Shown here piece after piece: positions 27,059 through 35,210 of a stretch of DNA of 64,000 nt (positions within the stretch are counted from its first letter, which is position 1; each line of letters begins with the position of its first letter). This stretch comes from a virus. The stretch lies in the IMG/VR virus record IMGVR_UViG_3300021185_003522, positions 61,234 to 125,233 of that record; one strand, 5' to 3'. The translations under genes and the position numbers were made by a program. The notes below the pieces were generated by a model. It was not told the DNA's origin. It made no database searches and saw only the letters and a list, made by a program, of their open reading frames with translations.

Positions 27059-27363
27059 TCTCTGTATAGAAAGTGTTGAATAGTTTCAACATCAACCCAC
27101 TGATTGAAGCCTACGTGTTCTGTTTCAATATCATCTACGTTTGCTACAACATGACTCATAGCGTCATCTAGTGCTTGCATTGATTCAAACTCCATGTCAA
27201 TTCTAAACTCTGGCAAGTCCATTGAACGGAATCCTAGTTTCATTCTTGTGATTCTATACGCATGCATCTGTGGTAATTTATCTAGGAAAAGCTTCATGTT
27301 AGCCACAAATGTTCGTGCATCTATACCTTCTTTTACATCGGCGTAAACTGTATAAACGTTCAT
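27028..27363 (-). CDS. Small unknown protein, last gene of gp26 operon
   Basis: A 111-residue protein of unknown function. The alternation of strands and helices (NVYTVYADVKEG, a helix with FVANMKLFLDKL, then YRITRMKLGF, FRIDMEFESMQALDDAM) resembles a small ferredoxin-like or dimeric alpha/beta-barrel domain. This is a fold guess only. Its ATG overlaps the stop of the upstream GNAT-like gene (TAATG), so it is probably co-translated with it. The 3' end overlaps the convergent sulfotransferase gene. Confidence 0.7.
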   Translation of the reverse strand: MNVYTVYADVKEGIDARTFVANMKLFLDKLPQMHAYRITRMKLGFRSMDLPEFRIDMEFESMQALDDAMSHVVANVDDIETEHVGFNQWVDVETIQHFLYRDYPDSHQPLA

Positions 27364-27794
27364 TAAAATCTTCCTCCTAGTATTTCAAATCCGTCGATCT
27401 TTGTTTTGTAATCGTCTGCTTGTCCAAGATACAGATAATCAAAACCGCGTTTTTTATATATTGCACACTCGTTTTTCAAACTGCGTATGCCTAACCGCAT
27501 TCCTGGGTTTGCATAGTCCCAAGCAAATTGAACTGCTTCAACGTTCTTGTTATTATAACATCTAAGTAGACTGAATGCAACCATTTTATTTTCTTTATCA
27601 TAGTAAGCATATACATCATTCTTGTCGTCGTAGTATTCTTCAGCAAAAATTGGCATTACACTTTTAAATTTTTTATGTTTGCAGTATGCATCGTAGATTG
27701 CTTCTAGTGGTTTTTGGAACGGTGATTTCAGTTTTTTGCAGTTGTCCATCAGCGAATAGTCAGTTTCGCTTAGATTAATTCTTGCGTATATCAT
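27363..27794 (-). CDS. GNAT-like acyl/aminoacyl-transferase fold protein
   Basis: 143 residues that read like the C-terminal half of a GNAT-superfamily protein of the arginyl-transferase/FemX type. A substrate strand pair (DVYAYYDKENKMVAFSLLRCY) is followed by VQFAWDYANPGMRLGIRSLKNE and then YKKRGFDYLYLGQ, the order 'hydrophobic strand - LG..S..E - Y..G..Y.YLG' of that group. The substrate cannot be deduced. It overlaps both neighbours (ATGA upstream, TAATG downstream), so it belongs to the leftward gp26 operon. Confidence 0.62.
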   Translation of the reverse strand: MIYARINLSETDYSLMDNCKKLKSPFQKPLEAIYDAYCKHKKFKSVMPIFAEEYYDDKNDVYAYYDKENKMVAFSLLRCYNNKNVEAVQFAWDYANPGMRLGIRSLKNECAIYKKRGFDYLYLGQADDYKTKIDGFEILGGRF

Positions 27795-28300
27795 TTTCTT
27801 GGGTCTTTTCTGTGAGCAAATACTTCTTGTAGGTATTCTTCATCCCATCCATCATAGTATCCTCTGTGTGCTAACATTTTTGCATGGTCCTGAAGTTTTG
27901 TTTTATCTTGTATGAGTACAAGTGCATATTTACCCATGTTAAAGCACACACCATTTTGTTCTTCAACTGTGTCTGGGTGATCGCCTAGTGCTAGTAAGTT
28001 ACGTTTGGTAAATCCTTTTGAAGTGTTTATAACATCAACAACAAAATTAAAATATGCATCATCATATTGCTTGGGAGGATAAGCATATATGACCACATCA
28101 TTTTTGCCTAAATATTTTTTCTTAGCAAACAGAAACAAATCACGTTCAAGATCGTCACCAAGTCTAACATCATATTTGTTGCGTAGTCTTGCCTGTCGAG
28201 CAAAAGGACAAGGCGGAAAGTTGCCTAGTGCAGGGTGCGGAACCTCAACAAAGTTAACCAACCACTGTTCAATGTCTGCTTTTACTTGATCTATTACCAA
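27791..28300 (-). CDS. Unknown protein with PPCPFARQARL motif
   Basis: A 169-residue protein of unknown function. The start is inferred to be TTG at 28300: no ATG lies upstream of the conserved-looking segment, and the TTG overlaps the stop of the gp51-like gene. The N-terminal motif FVEVPHPALGNFPPCPFARQARL is striking, with a Cys inside a Pro-rich turn, and may be a metal, heme or flavin site; that is a guess. A later segment (DHAKMLAHRGYYDGWDEEYL) is polar and aromatic. It is followed by the GNAT-like gene with an ATGA overlap. Confidence 0.68.
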   Translation of the reverse strand: MVIDQVKADIEQWLVNFVEVPHPALGNFPPCPFARQARLRNKYDVRLGDDLERDLFLFAKKKYLGKNDVVIYAYPPKQYDDAYFNFVVDVINTSKGFTKRNLLALGDHPDTVEEQNGVCFNMGKYALVLIQDKTKLQDHAKMLAHRGYYDGWDEEYLQEVFAHRKDPRK

Positions 28301-28470
28301 AACGGTTGTCCAGTTTTTTTAGCAGTTTCGAGATTCTCTTTGATAAGATTGTTTACGTAATTGCGTTCAGGCCCGCTCATGTTGACAATCTCGCTATAGG
28401 TCAAACCACCTCGCATGAACCAGACCATTTTGAGCATGTCTTCTTTTAGGCCCTTAACTTCTTTGTCCAT
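28294..28470 (-). CDS. gp51: gp51-like baseplate hub assembly protein, short
   Basis: A 58-residue frame between gp26 and the TTG-started gene. The protein MDKEVKGLKEDMLKMVWFMR... ends in NLIKENLETAKKTGQPFW. This helical pattern, with an aromatic WFMRGG turn and a terminal KKTGxPF, fits the short proteins that follow gp26 in marine T4-like phages, where T4 has gene 51 (hub assembly catalyst). The identification is mainly by position. The frame stays open further upstream through gp26's end, without an ATG, so a non-ATG start giving a slightly longer protein is possible. Confidence 0.58.
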   Translation of the reverse strand: MDKEVKGLKEDMLKMVWFMRGGLTYSEIVNMSGPERNYVNNLIKENLETAKKTGQPFW

Positions 28471-28517
28471 GTCTGAGATTATTTTTTCAATTTCTTCAGG
28501 TCCGGACGTTAAGAGCC

Positions 28518-29357
28518 TTATCCGAAAAAATTTGCAACATTCATTGTAAACGGAGTTTCGTATTCATGTTTGCAATCATTACAAGTAATGTTCATTGGTT
28601 TAATTTCACTTGCTTCTTTTATAGTTTCAATTTTCTTACGAATTTTTTCAAACGTTGCAGTATCACAGTTTTGTATATATTCTTCTATGTGGTTTTTGTC
28701 AACTACAATTTGGTCGCCACTTTTAACCATGCTTATGCTATCAGCAATTGCAGTAAGAGTCAAAAAACTGATGTTTTCAAATGCTTTTTGTAAAAGTTTC
28801 AGTTTCTCATCTTCAGGCATTTCTGTTGCTGGAAGTGTTTCCATCATCTTCTGATCTTCAAACTGTGCAGTATTATTTTCGTTTTGTTCTTTGTATGAAA
28901 GTGGTTTGAAATGAATCTCTACATCGCCTAGTACTACCGGCTTAGAATAATCTGCAAATTTTATACCATCCATTACTTGCCTTAGATCAATAGCAAATTC
29001 GTTTTCTTCTTCACATTGTGGACATTTGCTTAAAAACTCCATGTCATGACCGTAACTTGCAATTCTAATAGCGATCAGTATGGTGTCAAGATCAGCAGTG
29101 CTTATTTTCCATGCATCTTTGAATGCTGGTACACAACTCTTTATTACGTTAGCTACTGCTGCCCCGTTAAACAATGCATCAGCAGTTCTATATGCAATTT
29201 CATCAAGTGCAGTCATTGGATATACTGGTAATTCTCTATTGTGTGGGAATTCTATCACTGACTCGTCGTAAAAAGCTCCGTCGCTTGGCAATTTTATATA
29301 GATACTAGGTTGTCTAAAGTGTTTAGCCAAAGGATTTGGAGTGATGTTTTCTGTCAT
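28518..29357 (-). CDS. gp26: Baseplate hub subunit gp26-like
   Basis: 279 residues from the ATG at 29357, chosen over one at 29372 because AGGA lies eight bases before it. The protein fits the T4 gp26 hub family: N-terminal proline-rich FRQPSIYIKLPSDGAFYD, then ALDEIAYRTADALFNGAAVANVIKSCVP and IASYGHDMEF. Two CXXC pairs (SKCPQCEEEN and ITCNDCKHEY) probably bind one zinc. It is longer than T4 gp26 (208). In T4 the order is 26-51-27-28-29; here 26 and a gp51-like gene are followed by three accessory genes instead. No clear leftward promoter was found upstream. Confidence 0.78.
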   Translation of the reverse strand: MTENITPNPLAKHFRQPSIYIKLPSDGAFYDESVIEFPHNRELPVYPMTALDEIAYRTADALFNGAAVANVIKSCVPAFKDAWKISTADLDTILIAIRIASYGHDMEFLSKCPQCEEENEFAIDLRQVMDGIKFADYSKPVVLGDVEIHFKPLSYKEQNENNTAQFEDQKMMETLPATEMPEDEKLKLLQKAFENISFLTLTAIADSISMVKSGDQIVVDKNHIEEYIQNCDTATFEKIRKKIETIKEASEIKPMNITCNDCKHEYETPFTMNVANFFG

Positions 29358-29369
29358 GTTTTTTCCTAC

Positions 29370-29377
29370 CATAAATA
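29370..29377 (+). promoter_or_regulatory. Late promoter motif before the tape-measure candidate
   Basis: CATAAATA on the plus strand, 46 bases before the ATG at 29424, within the divergent gap with gp26. Confidence 0.65.
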
Positions 29378-29423
29378 TAGTTGTATATTACTTATACGGC
29401 TCAAAAACAGGTGAAAATTAAGT

Positions 29424-31481
29424 ATGGCCGAAGATCAAGAACAAACCAGACTACTGCAACAGATGCTAGAAGCCTTACAAAGATCTAGCGGCAATACAAA
29501 TGCCAAGGAAGTCAAAGAAGCCAAAAAGAATCTTGCTGATTACAATCTAGCAGTAACTCGTGGTACCAGGGCAGAAGAAGATAAAACAAATGTCATGGGC
29601 AAATCTGCCGCAATGCTTAACAAGGCTACCGTGGGTACATCCAAGTTTGTTGCAGCCACTGCGGCGGCTGCAGGTGCAATACGTGAAAACAGAGAAGACT
29701 TTAACAGTCTTAATCCTGCTATCCAGTTAGTCGGCAACGGTATGCAAATGGCTAGTAAAACAGTCGGAGCACTTGGTGATGCGGCTGGTGATGCACTAAA
29801 AGGAATTCCTCTTCTTGGTGGAGTCATTGGTGGAGCAGTAAGTGCGGCCTCAAAGTTAACTGCAGCCTTAGGGCAAGCGGCTGGTGAGATTGTTAAAACA
29901 ATTGGTCCGATGCTTACTGCAGAACTGCAAAGAGCTTCAGTTGCATACAGAAATGCAGGTAGTGTTGCGGCTCTTGGCGCAGACGGGCTTACTGGCTTAG
30001 CAAATCAGGCAATTGATGCAGGGTTAAGTTTTACAACTTTTAGCAATGTTGTAAAACAAAATGCAGAAACAATGGCATTTGCTACACGTAATAGCGCCGA
30101 CTCAGCAAAAGTTTTAGCAGATACAAGTAAAGCAATGCAACCATTTAGACGTGGTATGCTGGCTTTAGGTATAAGTGTTGAACAACAAAATGAACTGACT
30201 GCTGGCTACATTGGATTACAACAAAGATTAGGCAGAGATGAGTCAAGAAATAGTCGAGCATTAGCACAAGGTTCTCGCAACTACATACAGAATTTAACAG
30301 AACTATCCAAGCTCACAGGTAAGAGTGTATCAGAACAACAAAAAGAACTTGACGCACAATCAAGACATGTTAGACAGGCAGCCACACAACGTGAAGTAGA
30401 GAGAAGACTTGGTGGAGAGGCTGGTAAAAAAGCCTCTGAAGCTATTTCAGGAGTTGCAACAGTCTTAAAGTCAGCGGCTCCGGTGTTAGCTGGCGGATTC
30501 CAAGATGCACTAGGTGGTAACTTTAAAACTGACGCGGCTAAAAACTTTTATAGAGCAACCGGTGAAGCTGGTAAGGACATTATTAACCAGTTGAAAGCAG
30601 GTACAATAACACGTGAGAAAGCTCTTGCAGGCATACAAGACGCTGCTGCAAACAGATACCAGTCATTGGGCGGTGATAAGTTTGCTATGGCTGCTGGTAA
30701 TACCGGCACTGCACTGGACGCAGTAATGATGGATTTACAGAGCTTGACTTTTGGCGCAAAGTTTGGTGATCAGATTGGCAAAATAGAAACTGCTACTAAA
30801 AAGAATATGAAAACCACAGACGCAACCACAAACGCAATGATTGATGCACAAGAATCAATGATACGTTCAGCAAAAGCTCTTGATGAACTAGCACTACAGA
30901 CGTCGTTACCATTGGCAGCCACTGCTATTCAAAAATTCACTGACTATTCTGTTACGGCATCTAAAAAAATGTTAGCATATGCAGATGCATTTGCTAAAGG
31001 CGGAGTAGGGGCAGTTACTGAAAAACTAAAAGAAGATACAATAAACAAGTCTGTTGGCGATGCAGGTAGTGCTCTAGATAAACAAGATGCAACTAACTTT
31101 AATGCTGGCGGAATGTTAATGAAAGCAGACATCACAGTTGCAAAAGGTATCGAAGGGCTAGTAGGATTTTTTAGTGAAGGTGCAAAAGATTTTCTCAAAG
31201 AAATGAGAGTAGAAAACCAAACTAACTATCTAGAAAACCAAGGTATAAAAGTAAAACGTGATGACTATGCCGCATCACTTGCCGGACCAAAGTCTAATAT
31301 GCAAAAGTCTGATATCAATCAATCTAGTGTTATAGATGCTACAACTGCTAGAAAACAAATAGACGATGAATACAATAAACTTCAAACTACTCCGATTGCT
31401 GGTAATGATAATAGTAACGTGGTTAGTGAGCAACAAATGACTAACAAGTTGCTAAAACGTTTAGTGCAACAGAATCAATAA
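29424..31481 (+). CDS. Putative tail tape-measure or internal structural protein
   Basis: A 685-residue protein, helix-rich and alanine-rich. Glycine/alanine hydrophobic stretches at ~110-165 (LLGGVIGGAVSAASKL, GEIVKTIGPML) are followed by long charged helices (residues 230-330, NSRALAQGSRNYIQNLTELSKL). This composition resembles tape-measure proteins, which set tail length and carry membrane-active segments, and T4 gp29 (590 residues) is of similar size. The N-terminus (EDQEQTRLLQQMLEALQR) looks like a short coiled coil. No sequence motif proves it. It lies just before the portal gene, behind its own late promoter, so a virion role is likely. Confidence 0.55.
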   Translation: MAEDQEQTRLLQQMLEALQRSSGNTNAKEVKEAKKNLADYNLAVTRGTRAEEDKTNVMGKSAAMLNKATVGTSKFVAATAAAAGAIRENREDFNSLNPAIQLVGNGMQMASKTVGALGDAAGDALKGIPLLGGVIGGAVSAASKLTAALGQAAGEIVKTIGPMLTAELQRASVAYRNAGSVAALGADGLTGLANQAIDAGLSFTTFSNVVKQNAETMAFATRNSADSAKVLADTSKAMQPFRRGMLALGISVEQQNELTAGYIGLQQRLGRDESRNSRALAQGSRNYIQNLTELSKLTGKSVSEQQKELDAQSRHVRQAATQREVERRLGGEAGKKASEAISGVATVLKSAAPVLAGGFQDALGGNFKTDAAKNFYRATGEAGKDIINQLKAGTITREKALAGIQDAAANRYQSLGGDKFAMAAGNTGTALDAVMMDLQSLTFGAKFGDQIGKIETATKKNMKTTDATTNAMIDAQESMIRSAKALDELALQTSLPLAATAIQKFTDYSVTASKKMLAYADAFAKGGVGAVTEKLKEDTINKSVGDAGSALDKQDATNFNAGGMLMKADITVAKGIEGLVGFFSEGAKDFLKEMRVENQTNYLENQGIKVKRDDYAASLAGPKSNMQKSDINQSSVIDATTARKQIDDEYNKLQTTPIAGNDNSNVVSEQQMTNKLLKRLVQQNQ

Positions 31482-31504
31482 TTAATACAACCCACACGGC
31501 AGGT

Positions 31505-31512
31505 GATAAATA
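31505..31512 (+). promoter_or_regulatory. Late promoter motif before portal gene
   Basis: GATAAATA 30 bases upstream of the portal ATG at 31543. Confidence 0.7.
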
Positions 31513-31542
31513 CTCCATAACAAAGAGTACACTGGAACACAT

Positions 31543-33303
31543 ATGTCTTGGAAAAAATACTTTAAAGCAGTTGACAACTATGGTGGTCAACTAAGTCCAA
31601 TAAGTGGACAAAATAGTAGAGGACCTAGTTACGGTAGCGGCGGGTCAGGCGGACAGTTTGGTTTTAAAAACTACCAAAGTCATTTACCAGAAGTATATTC
31701 TGGACATCCAAATAGAATTGAGCGATATAACCAATATGAAAATATGGACAATGACAGCGAAATTAATGCTTGTCTTGATATAATTGCTGAATTTGCAACT
31801 CAAACTAACGATAGTAATAAAACACCTTTTGAAGTTTCATATACAGATACTCCCACAAACAATGAAATAGAAATTATCCGCACACAACTTCAACAATGGA
31901 CTAAACTTAACAAACTTAGTCAACGAATGTTTCGTATTTTCCGTAATACAATAAAATACGGCGATCAGGTGTTTGTGCGTGATCCAGAAACATTTGAATT
32001 ATACTGGGTTGACATGACCAAAGTAGTGCGTGTAATTGTAAACGAAAACGAAGGCAAACGTCCTGAACAATATGTAATACGTGATATCAATCCAAACTTT
32101 CAAAATTTAAGCATAGCACCGAAGCAAACCACAGACTATGGTACTGGAACTAATTCAGGACAAATTATTGGAACTGGTGGCAGCAATATGGGCGGTTCTA
32201 ATTATACCATACCAAACGCACCTAGTGGACAGAGTAGATTTGAACACACAGTAAACGAAACTGTAATTGATGCAAAAAATGTTGTGCATTTGGCACTTAG
32301 CGAAGGTTTAGATTTCTTCTGGCCCTTTAGTCAAAGCATATTAGAAATGATATTCAAGGTATTCAAGCAGAAGGAATTGCTCGAAGATGCTATACTAATA
32401 TACAGAGTACAACGTGCTCCAGAGCGTAGAGTGTTCTACATTGATGTTGGAAACATGCCATCACATCTTGCTATGCAGTTTGTTGAGCGTGTTAAAAATG
32501 AAGTACATCAAAGGCGTATACCTAGTGCAAGTGGCGGACAACAACAAACCACAATGGATACAACATACAATCCTCTGTCAATTAACGAAGATTACTTTTT
32601 CCCTCAAACAGCAGAAGGTAGAGGATCAAAAGTTGAAACACTACCAGGCGGAGAGAACTTAGGACAGATTGACGATTTAAAATACTTTAACAACAAGATG
32701 TGTAGAGGACTTCGTGTGCCAAGTTCATACTTGCCTACTGGTCCAGATGATTCTGATCGACCAATGAACGACGGACGTGTTGGTACTGCACTTATACAAG
32801 AATATAGGTTTAATCAGTATTGTGAAAGATTACAAAAGCAGATTATTGAAAAACTTGATGATGAGTTCAAAATGTTCATGCGTTGGAGAGGCTTTAACAT
32901 TGACAGTGGATTGTTTAATATTACATTTGCACCGCCACAAAACTTTGCAAGTTATAGACAAGCAGAACTAGATACAACAAGAATACAAGCCTTTAGTGCA
33001 TTAGAGCAATTGCCTTATATGAGTAAACGTTTTATTATGAAACGTTATCTGGGTTTAACAGATGATGAATTGCAAGAAAATACAGAACAATGGGAACAAG
33101 AAACTGGACAACCAGTTGAAACAGAACCAACTGGCAGTGATTTACGTACAGTCGGTATAAGTCCTGCAGACTTCGAAGGTGATGTAAGTATGGGTGATGC
33201 AGTTGCTGGCGAAGAAGCAATGGATCCGGCACTCGGCGGTGAACAAATTGACGTTAATATTGATGCAGCAGCACCAGCTGCTCCAGAAGCGCCTCCTGTA
33301 TAA
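31543..33303 (+). CDS. gp20: Portal protein gp20
   Basis: A 586-residue portal protein; twelve copies would form the head vertex through which DNA passes. Family landmarks: NDSEINACLDIIAEFATQ, LYWVDMTKVVRVI, then DFFWPFSQSILEMIFKVFKQKELLEDAILIYRVQRAPERRVFYIDVGNMP, the most conserved portal region of T4-like phages (used as a marine diversity marker), and LGQIDDLKYFNNKMCRGLRVPSSYLP. T4 gp20 is 524; the extra residues include a Gly/Ser-rich N-terminal insert and a Pro/Ala-rich C-terminal tail. It opens the head module 20-67-68-21-22-23. Confidence 0.96.
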   Translation: MSWKKYFKAVDNYGGQLSPISGQNSRGPSYGSGGSGGQFGFKNYQSHLPEVYSGHPNRIERYNQYENMDNDSEINACLDIIAEFATQTNDSNKTPFEVSYTDTPTNNEIEIIRTQLQQWTKLNKLSQRMFRIFRNTIKYGDQVFVRDPETFELYWVDMTKVVRVIVNENEGKRPEQYVIRDINPNFQNLSIAPKQTTDYGTGTNSGQIIGTGGSNMGGSNYTIPNAPSGQSRFEHTVNETVIDAKNVVHLALSEGLDFFWPFSQSILEMIFKVFKQKELLEDAILIYRVQRAPERRVFYIDVGNMPSHLAMQFVERVKNEVHQRRIPSASGGQQQTTMDTTYNPLSINEDYFFPQTAEGRGSKVETLPGGENLGQIDDLKYFNNKMCRGLRVPSSYLPTGPDDSDRPMNDGRVGTALIQEYRFNQYCERLQKQIIEKLDDEFKMFMRWRGFNIDSGLFNITFAPPQNFASYRQAELDTTRIQAFSALEQLPYMSKRFIMKRYLGLTDDELQENTEQWEQETGQPVETEPTGSDLRTVGISPADFEGDVSMGDAVAGEEAMDPALGGEQIDVNIDAAAPAAPEAPPV

Positions 33304-33306
33304 ATA
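33299..33306 (+). promoter_or_regulatory. Late promoter motif (exact TATAAATA)
   Basis: A perfect T4 late consensus that spans the portal stop codon. Five bases separate it from the next ATG, so a start about six bases downstream would fall on the ATG itself. Confidence 0.65.
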
Positions 33307-33311
33307 CTATT

Positions 33312-33527
33312 ATGAAACTATTTGAATTTTATGACGCACCTGCTGAAGGTTATCAAGATCAAGAAGCTGACAACAGTGTTCCTGAGCTTGGAGAGCTACG
33401 CAAGACAAAACTTACACTAAAGCAAATATCCAAATTGCGTAAGATGTATGACATGCGTAACTATGAAAAAACTGAAGAACTTAAAAAGATACAAGCACAA
33501 TTTGCACCTCCACCTGCTCCGATGTAG
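33312..33527 (+). CDS. gp67: Small prohead core protein, gp67-like
   Basis: A 71-residue charged protein directly after the portal gene, where T4 has the small core gene 67. The middle is a basic helix (GELRKTKLTLKQISKLRKMYDMRNYEKTEELKKIQAQF) and the end is proline-rich. Similar short proteins with a TRKT-LTL-LRKMR-like centre follow gp20 in other marine T4-like phages. Identity with gp67 rests on position and size. No ribosome site is seen; the message may start on the ATG (see the adjacent promoter). Confidence 0.68.
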   Translation: MKLFEFYDAPAEGYQDQEADNSVPELGELRKTKLTLKQISKLRKMYDMRNYEKTEELKKIQAQFAPPPAPM

Positions 33528-33533
33528 GCTATT

Positions 33534-33556
33534 GTAGAAAATTATTCATTTTCTAC
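33534..33556. other. Stem-loop between gp67-like and gp68-like genes
   Basis: GTAGAAAAT and ATTTTCTAC pair perfectly over nine bases with a five-base loop, seven bases after the gp67-like stop. No long T run follows (CACTTTTACC), so it is a weak terminator at best; RNA processing or 3'-end protection is an alternative. Confidence 0.55.
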
Positions 33557-33636
33557 CACTTTTACCCCTATAAACTACTAGTTTTTTAATTTTCTTGTAA
33601 GTACTATACTGAGACATACTTAGAAGGAATATTTTT

Positions 33637-34554
33637 ATGAACAAATTTGAGCAATTAATTGAATTCGTTATCAATGATGACGAAAAGAATGCAAAGGCGC
33701 TTTTCCACGATATAGTGGTTGAGAAGTCAAGAGACATATATGAAGAGATTATGTCCGAAGAAGAAATTACAGAAAAGAAACAAGGATATAAGGACCGTGA
33801 AGACGAGCATTTAGGTGCTAAAGACGGTGCTGAAGATACTAAAAAACAATCCATGAAAGATCGTAGAGACGACGAAATGGGAAAGCGTGGCAAGCGTGAC
33901 GCAGAACATGACAACGATCAAAAGATTGATGAAACTGATTTAGGTGGATCACAGGTTGACGAACTCATTGACGAAGTCGAAGCTGAAGAGCAAGGCGTTA
34001 GAATGGAAGATGAAGAAGAAGAAATCGAAATGATCGACATCGACGTTGATGATGACAACGGCGAAGAAGAATTAGAAGACCGTATAGTAAACGTTGAAGA
34101 CAAATTAGACGAACTAATGGGTGAATTCGAAGAGCTAATGGGTCAAGTTGATGACAACACAGACGACATCGAAGGCGAGCAGGATGAAATTTCAGACATT
34201 GATAGCGATACTGACATGGAGCAGGACGAGATTGATGGCATGCAGGACAAAATGGACGAGCCAATTGATGTTAACGTAGAAGTTGAAGGTTTTAATGAGA
34301 ATGTAGAATTAGTTGCAGCTCCAAAGCCAGTAACAACATCACCAGCTAGCAAAAGTCCGGTAGCTGCAAACTCAGGTCAAAAAGGAATGGATGCACATCC
34401 AGTAAACTTTGATGATGGTAACAAAGGCAAAGAAGGCCGCCCAACACCAAAATATGGTGACATGGATGGAACTACAAAGCCAGACGTTAAGCCAGCTCCA
34501 AAGCCTGAATTAGCACAAGCTTCTGGTGTTAACACCAAAAGTGTTATAGACTAA
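33637..34554 (+). CDS. gp68: Acidic prohead core protein, gp68-like
   Basis: A 305-residue, very acidic protein between the small core gene and the protease. The N-terminus (MNKFEQLIEFVINDDEKNAKALFHDIVVEKSRDIYEE) has the pattern of gp68-type core proteins in marine T4-like phages: a short helix, an acidic turn, then an AKALFxxIVxEK helix. The middle (residues ~110-215) is an almost continuous Asp/Glu run with coiled-coil spacing, and the end is Pro/Lys rich. A role as internal scaffold, partly digested by gp21, is likely. AAGGA precedes the ATG. Confidence 0.72.
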   Translation: MNKFEQLIEFVINDDEKNAKALFHDIVVEKSRDIYEEIMSEEEITEKKQGYKDREDEHLGAKDGAEDTKKQSMKDRRDDEMGKRGKRDAEHDNDQKIDETDLGGSQVDELIDEVEAEEQGVRMEDEEEEIEMIDIDVDDDNGEEELEDRIVNVEDKLDELMGEFEELMGQVDDNTDDIEGEQDEISDIDSDTDMEQDEIDGMQDKMDEPIDVNVEVEGFNENVELVAAPKPVTTSPASKSPVAANSGQKGMDAHPVNFDDGNKGKEGRPTPKYGDMDGTTKPDVKPAPKPELAQASGVNTKSVID

Positions 34555-34574
34555 TCTAGCAAGGAACCAAGTAT

Positions 34575-35201
34575 ATGGGACAGCTATACCTAAGAGAAGA
34601 TCTTACTTTCGAAGCCGCAAAGATGCAAATCGTTGAGGGCAAAGATGGTAAGAACCTCTATATGGAGGGCATCTGCATACAAGGTGACGTGAAAAATGCC
34701 AATGAACGTGTTTATCCAGTAAGTCAAATTGCAGAAGCAGTTGATACACTGAACGAACAAATCAAAACAACAAGCGTTCTCGGCGAAGTAGATCATCCAG
34801 ATGACCTTAAGATTAACTTAGACCGTGTATGTCATATGATTGAAAGCATGTGGATGGACGGACCTAATGGTTATGGAAAACTAAAAATTCTCCCAACTCC
34901 AATGGGCGAGCTAGTGAAAACTATGCTTCAGTCTGGTGTGAGATTGGGCGTTTCGAGTCGTGGATCGGGTAACGTTGATCCACATAACGGACGTGTCAGT
35001 GATTTTGAAATAGTCACTGTAGACGTGGTCGCACAACCCAGTGCTCCAAATGCTTATCCAAAAGCAATTTATGAAGGACTGATGAACATGAAACATGGAC
35101 ATCACATTTTAGAAATGGCTCGTGAGTCTGGGAAAGACGGCAAAATACAAAAGTACCTGAAAGACGAAGTTTCTCGTCTTATCAGAGACCTAAAAATTTA
35201 G
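34575..35201 (+). CDS. gp21: Prohead protease gp21
   Basis: A 208-residue serine protease of the T4 gp21 / herpes assemblin type that cleaves scaffold and capsid proteins during head maturation. The catalytic His is H74 in LGEVDHPD and the catalytic Ser lies in GVSSRGSG (S127 or S128). The N-terminal domain (NLYMEGICIQGDVKNANERVYP) and AQPSAPNAYPKAI segment are typical of the family. Length equals T4 gp21 (212). It lies between core and scaffold genes, as in T4. Confidence 0.95.
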   Translation: MGQLYLREDLTFEAAKMQIVEGKDGKNLYMEGICIQGDVKNANERVYPVSQIAEAVDTLNEQIKTTSVLGEVDHPDDLKINLDRVCHMIESMWMDGPNGYGKLKILPTPMGELVKTMLQSGVRLGVSSRGSGNVDPHNGRVSDFEIVTVDVVAQPSAPNAYPKAIYEGLMNMKHGHHILEMARESGKDGKIQKYLKDEVSRLIRDLKI

Positions 35202-35210
35202 GAGAATCGC

